A DNA stretch of 64,000 nt. Origin: Planctomycetia bacterium (GTDB lineage Bacteria > Planctomycetota > Planctomycetia > Pirellulales > JACPPG01). This document shows positions 56,690-64,000 of the stretch, in pieces; position 1 is the first letter of the stretch, and each line of letters starts with the position of its first letter. The stretch spans positions 1 through 64,000 of the forward strand of contig JACPPG010000020.1 of assembly GCA_016191115.1 (NCBI GenBank). The letters run 5' to 3'. The notes beneath the pieces are model-generated. The model ran no database searches and was not told where the DNA came from. It saw only the letters and a program-made list of their open reading frames with translations. Both the position numbers and the translations under genes were made by a program.

Positions 56690-56856
56690 GGTGGTAACCG
56701 GAGTCGCTGTGTGTATTTGAAACGGTAGTGAAATCGTAGCACACGTTCTCGCGGCGTCTCGCGCGTGCCATTGCTGGCTTCGCCCAGCGGCGTTTCGCCT
56801 TCCCCTGCACCGCGGGGCAACGCAGCGGTGGCATCGGGCCACGGCGGCTATGGACC

Positions 56857-57417
56857 TTAGCTCGTTGGCGCCGACACGATGACCTGGGCCGGGCGGATCA
56901 CGCGGTCGAACAGCAAGTACCCGTCACGCGCCACGCCGAGAACGGTATGGGGAGCGTGCTCCGTGGTAGTCTGCTGCATCACGGCCTCGTGGAGGTGCGG
57001 GTCGAACGGTTTGCCGAGCGCGTCGATCCGCGTGCAGTGATGCTGCGACAGCACGTTGTCCAACTGCTGCTTGACGAGCTTGAATCCCTCCAACAGGCTC
57101 GCGCCTTCGGTGGTCGTCGACGCCGCCTCGATCGCTCGCTGCATGTTGTCGAGCACGGGCAAGAGGTCGGTCAGCAACTTGAGATCGGCGTAGCGGCGCT
57201 CTTCGTCCAGCTCGCGGCGGGCCCGTTTGCGATAGTTCTCCCAATCGGCTTGCAGCCGCAGGGCGCGGTCCTTCGCCTCATCCAGTTGCGCCTTGAGCTC
57301 CTCGGCCTCGCTGGCCATGGGCTCGGCGTTTTCCGCTAGCGCGCTATCGATCGCGTCAGCGTCGGCCGACGGCTCGTCGTTTGTGGGCGTGTGCGTTTTG
57401 TCCTTGTTTTCTGCCAT
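56857..57417 (-). CDS. grpE: Nucleotide exchange factor GrpE
   Basis: A 186-residue co-chaperone that releases ADP from DnaK. An acidic, disordered N-terminus (about 1-38) is followed by the long dimerising helix (LKAQLDEAKDRALRLQADWE, YRKRARRELDEERRYA) and the C-terminal beta domain with DPHLHEAVMQQ and VARDGYLLFDRVIRPAQVIV. Typical length. GGAGAG precedes the ATG. It is 43 bp after dnaJ and part of the chaperone cluster, while its partner dnaK is about 33 kb away. Confidence 0.96.
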   Translation of the reverse strand: MAENKDKTHTPTNDEPSADADAIDSALAENAEPMASEAEELKAQLDEAKDRALRLQADWENYRKRARRELDEERRYADLKLLTDLLPVLDNMQRAIEAASTTTEGASLLEGFKLVKQQLDNVLSQHHCTRIDALGKPFDPHLHEAVMQQTTTEHAPHTVLGVARDGYLLFDRVIRPAQVIVSAPTS

Positions 57418-57460
57418 GGTTATTCTCTCCGCCGTCGCCGCATGATCCGCGAACTGTTTG

Positions 57461-58609
57461 TTACTCTTGGGCTGTGTCTTCAGGAATAAAATACTCTTTC
57501 AGCTTCTCGAAGAAGCTCTTGCGATGCGGCGAAACATTCTTGTGCTCTTCTTCGGCCATTTCGCGCAGCAGCTCCTCTTGCCGCGGCGAAAGGGTCTTGG
57601 GCACCTCCACGTGGATCTGCACCAGCAGGTCGCCCTTGCCGCGCGAATGCGGGTCGGGCATGCCACGGCCACGCAGCTTGAACACCTCGCCCGGCTGCGT
57701 CCCGGCCGGAATCGTCAACTCCTCCCTGCCGACGATCGTGGGCACCTCGACCGTGGTTCCCAGCGCCGCCTGCGAGAACGTGATGGGCACCTGGCAAATG
57801 AGGTGACGACCCTCGCGGCGCAGGAGCGGATGCTCCTTGACCCGCAGAAAGCAATAACAATCGCCGCGTGGCCCGCCGTTGGGACTGGGGTCTCCCTCGC
57901 CCGAAAGTCGCAGGCGCACGTCGTTGTCGACACCGGCCGGCACGGCCACCTCGCGTTTGACGCGCGTGCGGACGTAGCCTCCGCCGCGACACGCGGGACA
58001 CGGGTCGCGGACCACGGAGCCGTGACCGTGGCAGTTGGGACAGGTCGTCTGCACGCGAAAGATGCCCGTGCTCTGCACGACCTGCCCGCGGCCGCCGCAG
58101 TAGGGGCACGTCTCCGGCTTCGTCCCCGCGCGAGCGCCGCTGCCGTGGCACTCGGCGCACTCCTCGTGCCGCTCGAATTGCACGGTCTTCGTGACGCCGC
58201 GGGCCGCTTCGACCAGCTCCAGCGTCAGGTCGCAGCGGACGTCGGCCCCGCGCTGCGCGCGCCGGCCACCGCGCGAGCCGCGGCCGAACATATCGCCGAA
58301 CACGCTGCCGCCAAAGATGTCGCCGAACGCCTCGAAGATGTCGTTGACGTCGGTGAAGTGCGGCGCGCCACCGCCCGGGCCGTCGATGCCGGCGTGACCG
58401 AAGCGGTCGTAGCGGGATCGTTTGTCGGCGTCGCTGAGGACCTCGAAAGCCTCGGCGGCCTCCTTGAATCGCTTGACAGTCTCGGAGTCGCCCTGGTTCT
58501 TGTCGGGATGGTACTTAACGGCCAGCTTGCGATAGGCGGCGGCGATTTCCTTGCCCGAGGCGCCGCGCGCGACACCGAGCACCTCGTAGTAGTCGCGCTT
58601 CTTGGCCAT
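57461..58609 (-). CDS. dnaJ: Chaperone DnaJ (Hsp40)
   Basis: A 382-residue co-chaperone that delivers substrates to DnaK. J domain at about 1-70 with YYEVLGVARGASGKEIAAAY and HPD in KYHPDKNQGD; a Gly/Phe-rich part (GHAGIDGPGGGAP); and four zinc motifs CAECHGSG, CPYCGGRG, CPNCHGHG and CPACRGGG (about 145-225). C-terminal substrate-binding domains follow. ATG at 58609 (MAKKRDYYE) is used; MATMAKK three codons earlier is possible. It is 224 bp after groEL1, a gap containing a long hairpin, and 43 bp before grpE. Confidence 0.96.
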   Translation of the reverse strand: MAKKRDYYEVLGVARGASGKEIAAAYRKLAVKYHPDKNQGDSETVKRFKEAAEAFEVLSDADKRSRYDRFGHAGIDGPGGGAPHFTDVNDIFEAFGDIFGGSVFGDMFGRGSRGGRRAQRGADVRCDLTLELVEAARGVTKTVQFERHEECAECHGSGARAGTKPETCPYCGGRGQVVQSTGIFRVQTTCPNCHGHGSVVRDPCPACRGGGYVRTRVKREVAVPAGVDNDVRLRLSGEGDPSPNGGPRGDCYCFLRVKEHPLLRREGRHLICQVPITFSQAALGTTVEVPTIVGREELTIPAGTQPGEVFKLRGRGMPDPHSRGKGDLLVQIHVEVPKTLSPRQEELLREMAEEEHKNVSPHRKSFFEKLKEYFIPEDTAQE

Positions 58610-58678
58610 AGTTGCCATGGCTTGCTTCGCCGGAAGAGGAGTCGCGAGCGCAAAACGGGCCGTCCCGAGACTTGAAAG

Positions 58679-58719
58679 CTCACGCTCGAGATTCTGAAAT
58701 CGTAGATCTCGAACGTGAG
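58679..58719. terminator. Long hairpin between groEL1 and dnaJ
   Basis: CTCACGCTCGAGAT (58679-58692) and ATCTCGAACGTGAG (58706-58719) pair at 13 of 14 bases around a 13-base loop. It lies in the gap between two co-oriented chaperone genes. There is no T run, so attenuation, RNA processing or stability control is as likely as termination. Confidence 0.45.
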
Positions 58720-58833
58720 ATTCCAGACAGGCCGCCGCAGGCCGACCGGCGGCGCCCAATCCATTTTACGCTATCCGGCGCCGTTCGGACGGCGGCCCTC
58801 CACACCGGCTTCTCCCCTTGCGCCAAGCGGATC

Positions 58834-60453
58834 CTAGCGCACGCTCCCCTCGACCCGGTGCTTCCCCTTCTCGTCCTTGTCGAGGTTAGTAACCAAGGCT
58901 TCGGTCGTCAACATCAGGGCGGCGATGCTGGCGGCGTTCGACAGCGCGCTGCGGACGACCTTCAACGGATCGATGACGCCCGCCTTGTACATATCGACGT
59001 ATTCGGCCTTGTTGGCGTCGTATCCGACGTTCGTTGGCTTGCCGTTCACTTCGTCGACGACGACCGAACCGTCGATGCCGCAGTTATCGACGATCTGCCG
59101 CATCGGCGCCGATAGCGCGTGCAGCACGATGTCGATACCGATCTTCTCGTCGCCGCGCGCCGCGCCGCGCGCCTTCTCCACCGCGTCGGCACAGCGCAGA
59201 AGCGCGACGCCGCCGCCGGGTAGGATGCCTTCCTCCACGGCGGCCCGCGTGGCGTGCAACGCGTCCTCGACGCGGGCTTTCTTCTGCTTCATGTCGGCTT
59301 CGCTGCTGGCGCCGACCGAGATGATCGCCACGCCGCCGGTCAGCTTCGCCAATCGCTCCTGGAATTTCTCGCGATCGTACTCGCTCTCGGTGGCCTCGAT
59401 CTGATTGCGAATCTGCTGGATGCGGGTCTTGATCTCGTCCGGCTTGCCGGCGCCTTGCACGATCGTCGTGTCGTTCTTGTCGACTTTGATCTGCTTGGCG
59501 CGGCCCAAATGCTCGAGGCCCAGGTTCTCGAGCTTCAGCCCCAGGTCCTCGCTGATGAGCGTCCCGCCGGTCAGGACGGCGATGTCGCCCAACATGGCCT
59601 TGCGGCGATCGCCGAAGCCGGGCGCCTTGACGGCGCAAATGTTGAGCACGCCGCGCAGCTTGTTGACCACCAGCGTGGCGAGCGCCTCGCCCTCGACGTC
59701 CTCGGCGATGATCAATAGCGGCTTGCCGGCCTGGCTCGTCTTTTCCAACAGCGGGATCAGGTCGCGCAGATTGCTGATCTTCTTCTCGTGAATCAGGATC
59801 ACGGCGTTGTCCAACACGCACTCCATCTCGGCCGGCTTGTTGATGAAGTACGGCGAAATGTAGCCCTTGTCGAACTGCATTCCCTCGACGAGTTCCAGCG
59901 TCGTTTCGGTCCCCTTGCCTTCCTCGACAGTGATCACGCCATCCTTGCCGACCTTTTCCATGGCGTCGGCCAGCAAGTCGCCGATCGCGCGGTCGTTGTT
60001 GGCGCTGATCGAGCCGACTTGTGCGATCTCTTCCTTGCTGCTTACCGGCTTGGTCATGCCCTTGAGGTGCTCGATGGCGGCGTCGACGGCTTTCTCGATG
60101 CCGCGGCGGACGGCCATGGGGTTGCTGCCCGCCGCGATGTTGCGCGTTCCTTCCTTGAAGATGGCCCGCGCGAGCACCGTGGCCGTGGTCGTGCCGTCGC
60201 CGGCGACGTCCGAGGTCTTCGAGGCGACTTCGTTCACGAGCTTGGCGCCCATGTTCTCGAAGTGATCTTCCAGCTCGATCTCCTTGCTCACCGTGACGCC
60301 GTCCTTGGTGACCGTGGGGCCGCCAAAGGACTTGTTGATGATGACGTTCCGGCCGGTCGGGCCCATGGTGATCGCCACGGCGTCGGCCAATTTGTCGACG
60401 CCCTTGAGCATCTTGGCTCGGGCCTGATCCTCGAAAAGCAGTTGCTTTGGCAC
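58834..60453 (-). CDS. groEL: Chaperonin GroEL, paralogue 1 (lacks the GGM tail)
   Basis: A 539-residue 60-kDa chaperonin forming double rings that fold proteins with GroES. Core motifs: [80 protein letters not shown]. The usual Gly-Gly-Met repeat tail is absent; the protein ends KHRVEGSVR. The GTG at 60453 has AAGGAA about 9 bp upstream; the open frame before it is not chaperonin. It is 108 bp after groES, the standard groES-groEL arrangement, and is followed by dnaJ. Confidence 0.95.
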   Translation of the reverse strand: MPKQLLFEDQARAKMLKGVDKLADAVAITMGPTGRNVIINKSFGGPTVTKDGVTVSKEIELEDHFENMGAKLVNEVASKTSDVAGDGTTTATVLARAIFKEGTRNIAAGSNPMAVRRGIEKAVDAAIEHLKGMTKPVSSKEEIAQVGSISANNDRAIGDLLADAMEKVGKDGVITVEEGKGTETTLELVEGMQFDKGYISPYFINKPAEMECVLDNAVILIHEKKISNLRDLIPLLEKTSQAGKPLLIIAEDVEGEALATLVVNKLRGVLNICAVKAPGFGDRRKAMLGDIAVLTGGTLISEDLGLKLENLGLEHLGRAKQIKVDKNDTTIVQGAGKPDEIKTRIQQIRNQIEATESEYDREKFQERLAKLTGGVAIISVGASSEADMKQKKARVEDALHATRAAVEEGILPGGGVALLRCADAVEKARGAARGDEKIGIDIVLHALSAPMRQIVDNCGIDGSVVVDEVNGKPTNVGYDANKAEYVDMYKAGVIDPLKVVRSALSNAASIAALMLTTEALVTNLDKDEKGKHRVEGSVR

Positions 60454-60561
60454 GTTCGTGATTCCTTGGAATAGGTTGGGTATTTTGGTCGGTCGGTCGC
60501 GTGCCACTGGCGACGCCAGTGCATGTCCTCGTCTCAAGTCTCGGGCTTTCAAGCCCGCCAT

Positions 60562-60861
60562 TTAGCTGACGACCTTGGCCAGGATGTCGCTCTCGCGGAG
60601 GATCTTCACGTCTCGCCCGTCCAGCTCGATCTCGGTGCCGGAGTACTTGCCGTAGATCACTTCATCGCCGACGGTGACCGACGGCTGCCCGCGCTGTCCA
60701 CTATCCAACAGCTTGCCCGGTCCGACGGAGATGACTTTGCCGCGTTGGGGCTTTTCCTTGGCGGTGTCGGGGAGCACGATCCCGCCGGCGGTGGTCTCTT
60801 CCGCCTCGCGGGGCTCGACAACGACGCGATCATCCAGTGGCCGGAGTTTTGCGTTTTTCAT
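60562..60861 (-). CDS. groES: Co-chaperonin GroES
   Basis: A 99-residue Hsp10 capping the GroEL ring. [20 protein letters not shown], the mobile loop [19 protein letters not shown] and [20 protein letters not shown] are typical. A short insert near [15 protein letters not shown] is common in non-proteobacterial GroES. ATG 60861 has AAGGAT upstream. Flanked by the two groEL genes, so one co-chaperonin may serve both. Confidence 0.96.
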   Translation of the reverse strand: MKNAKLRPLDDRVVVEPREAEETTAGGIVLPDTAKEKPQRGKVISVGPGKLLDSGQRGQPSVTVGDEVIYGKYSGTEIELDGRDVKILRESDILAKVVS

Positions 60862-60946
60862 GGTTTGGATATCCTTCTCGTAGCTTGAGTGTTGTGTTTG
60901 TTGATACGGCGGCGACGCGACAGGACGTGGGCGGCGCGTGGGACTA

Positions 60947-62635
<1,689 letters not shown>

Positions 62636-62792
62636 AGCCGTGTCCTCCTGTTGGGGGCGAGAGATTGTCGAGGGAAACCGCCGGAAAGCTTGCGTGAGTC
62701 TCTACGAGGGCTTCGCGGCGGGTATGTGTGCAGCTCCGAATGCCTGGACCGCGACCGCTTTTGGCAGGCGCGCGGCCAGCACGGGGGCAAAA

Positions 62793-62808
62793 GCAAGGCC
62801 TGTGCCAG
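62793..62808 (-). promoter_or_regulatory. Strong sigma-54-type -24/-12 promoter match upstream of groEL2
   Basis: On the minus strand CTGGCACAGGCCTTGCT matches the sigma-54 consensus (TGGCAC, five bases, TTGC), with GG and GC 10 bp apart. It points at groEL2, 158 bp before the ATG. The gap 62636-62988 holds no gene. The match is to all ten consensus positions, but no enhancer site or activator gene was found in the window. Confidence 0.6.
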
Positions 62809-62988
62809 AATCCTCCAGGTCCCGAGCCGCCGGGGCCAGGGGAACTTAAAGGCGGGCGGATCATGGCAAGGATTGCGGTCGGAGTGCTGCCACCATCATC
62901 ACCCGGCCGCCGGAAGGTCTGCTGCCAAAATGGCACCCCGCCGCCTCCTGCTACCCCCCTGGGGAAGCCGTGGCCCTGAGCCGCTTCG

Positions 62989-63921
62989 TCAGGAAGGCGT
63001 GGCCGAGGCGGCCTGACAGATCAACACGGGCACGGAAGCCCCGCGCACGACCTTGTCGGCGACGCTGCCCAAGAGGAGCCGCGACAGTCCGCCGCGGCCG
63101 TGCGTCGCAATGGCAATCACGTCGCAATCGCCGGCCGCGGCTTCCTTAATAATGGCGGCCGCGACGTTTCGCTCGACAACGACGCGCACGTCGGCCGCCA
63201 GGTCGTCTTGGCGGACCCGCGCGGCTAGCTGCTCTAGATAGGTCGCTGCGTCACCCTGGGCTTGCTCGAGGGCGCGCTCGTCGAACGTGGGCGCCGCCTC
63301 GTCGGGGGGCCATCCGACGTACTGCCGCGACGGCGGCACGACGACGCGCACGAGGCGGTACGCCGCGCGCCACAAGTCGCCCAAGCTGCGCGCCGGTGCA
63401 ATGATCGTTTCCGCCAGCTTTGAGCCGTCGAGCGGGACCAGGACGCGGCGAAAGGAAGTGGGACGATTGACCTCGAGTTGGGCATGGATTTCGGGCGCAT
63501 GAACGATCAGGAGCGGGATCGTAAGATGCCGAATCAAATGATCCGAGACGCTGCCGACGATAGCGCGCGACACGTATCCCCATCCGTGCGCTGCCATGAT
63601 CACCAGATCGATCTGGCGATCCGCCACTTCCGCCGTGAGGGTCTCGGGAACGATTCCCTCCAGATGATGAACGTCGATGTTGACGCGCGACGCGCTTGCG
63701 AGCCTGTCGCGCAGGCCGTCGAGGTACTTCTGCTCGCACGTTTTGGCCTCTTCTTCGAGGTCTTCCGTGTGTGAGGGAAAGTACTCGCCGTACGCGTTGG
63801 GCACGTGCACGAGCGCTATGTGGAGCGTCGCCCCCGCCTTCTGCGCCAGACCCAGTGCATAAGGCAGCGCCTGCTCGGCCAGAGGAGAACCATCGACAGG
63901 ACAGAGGAGGTTGCGCAACAT
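62989..63921 (-). CDS. Tandem universal stress protein (UspA family)
   Basis: A 310-residue protein made of two UspA domains. Domain 1 (about 1-145): LLCPVDGSPLAEQALPYA, then VIMAAHGWGYVSRAIVGSVS, the nucleotide-binding G-G-S motif. Domain 2 (about 155-305): RVLVPLDGSKLAE and IAIATHGRGGLSRLLLGSVA with the clean GRGG...GS motif. ATP binding is expected in domain 2 and likely in domain 1. These proteins help cells survive stress and starvation; the exact role is unknown. ATG 63921 has an AGGGTGAG ribosome site. It precedes groEL2 on the same strand by 353 bp. Confidence 0.93.
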   Translation of the reverse strand: MLRNLLCPVDGSPLAEQALPYALGLAQKAGATLHIALVHVPNAYGEYFPSHTEDLEEEAKTCEQKYLDGLRDRLASASRVNIDVHHLEGIVPETLTAEVADRQIDLVIMAAHGWGYVSRAIVGSVSDHLIRHLTIPLLIVHAPEIHAQLEVNRPTSFRRVLVPLDGSKLAETIIAPARSLGDLWRAAYRLVRVVVPPSRQYVGWPPDEAAPTFDERALEQAQGDAATYLEQLAARVRQDDLAADVRVVVERNVAAAIIKEAAAGDCDVIAIATHGRGGLSRLLLGSVADKVVRGASVPVLICQAASATPS

Positions 63922-64000
63922 GGCTCACCCTAAGAACTACGTTCACCGTGCTCCGACCGCGCTATGCGAGCCACTCGGCCCGCGCCCGGCAGTCTTCCCC

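Overview
This 64 kb, GC-rich window reads as a chromosome segment of a planctomycete, most likely Pirellulales-like. Evidence: two DUF1501 Tat-signal proteins, an ECF sigma factor of the Pirellula/Verrucomicrobium type next to a giant Ser/Thr kinase with TPRs, a second membrane Ser/Thr kinase, two PEP-CTERM proteins, a small basic planctomycete-type protein and a split chaperone gene set. No rRNA, tRNA or CRISPR array was seen.

Layout. 0-3.6 kb: tail of an IS256-family transposase at the window edge, a repeat-rich gap, then VOC and SGNH hydrolase genes (minus) and a MerR regulator overlapping a small membrane protein (plus). 3.6-12.7 kb: secreted or periplasmic proteins (two DUF1501, a CXXCH heme protein, an NlpC/P60-like protein, an old-yellow-enzyme flavoprotein, a Gfo/Idh/MocA oxidoreductase). 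13-19 kb: a PEP-CTERM protein, the ECF sigma/kinase pair, and a GxxExxY protein inside an inverted repeat. 19.3-24 kb: clpB and dnaK. 24.3-29.4 kb: a PEP-CTERM matrixin-like protease, hemL, hemB and a Ser/Thr kinase in one direction. 29.7-38.8 kb: MmgE/PrpD, a channel-like membrane protein, an MBL hydrolase, truB, a cysteine-rich outer-membrane protein, ftsK and an XRE regulator. 39-42.6 kb: two paralogous multi-pass glycosyltransferase-like proteins plus the wreck of a third. 42.9-48.4 kb: ceramidase-like protein, large zinc protease, P-II protein, receiver-like protein. 48.5-54.2 kb: two phage-tail-like genes (a PcRGLX/YetA-like plus LamG protein and a tail-fibre-like protein). 54.6-64 kb: a membrane protein, then a chaperone cluster transcribed groEL2-groES-groEL1-dnaJ-grpE-fmdB-yacG, headed by a strong sigma-54-type -24/-12 match, and a tandem universal stress protein.

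The most striking non-coding signal is a 157-bp foldback element present five times (four full length, one truncated). It has CAGGGCC/GGCCCTG termini and a long internal inverted repeat, and two copies are flanked by perfect 10-bp direct repeats: a non-autonomous mobile element. One copy sits inside another palindrome, one lies in the remnant of the third glycosyltransferase paralogue, and one abuts a further nested palindrome. Several other short palindromic repeat families are scattered through the intergenic DNA.

How the genes may work together: the chaperone cluster with clpB and dnaK supplies the protein-folding machinery; hemB/hemL give consecutive early tetrapyrrole steps and are coupled to a kinase; the ECF/kinase pair looks like a signalling unit; the surface proteins fit the polysaccharide- and protein-scavenging life of planctomycetes.
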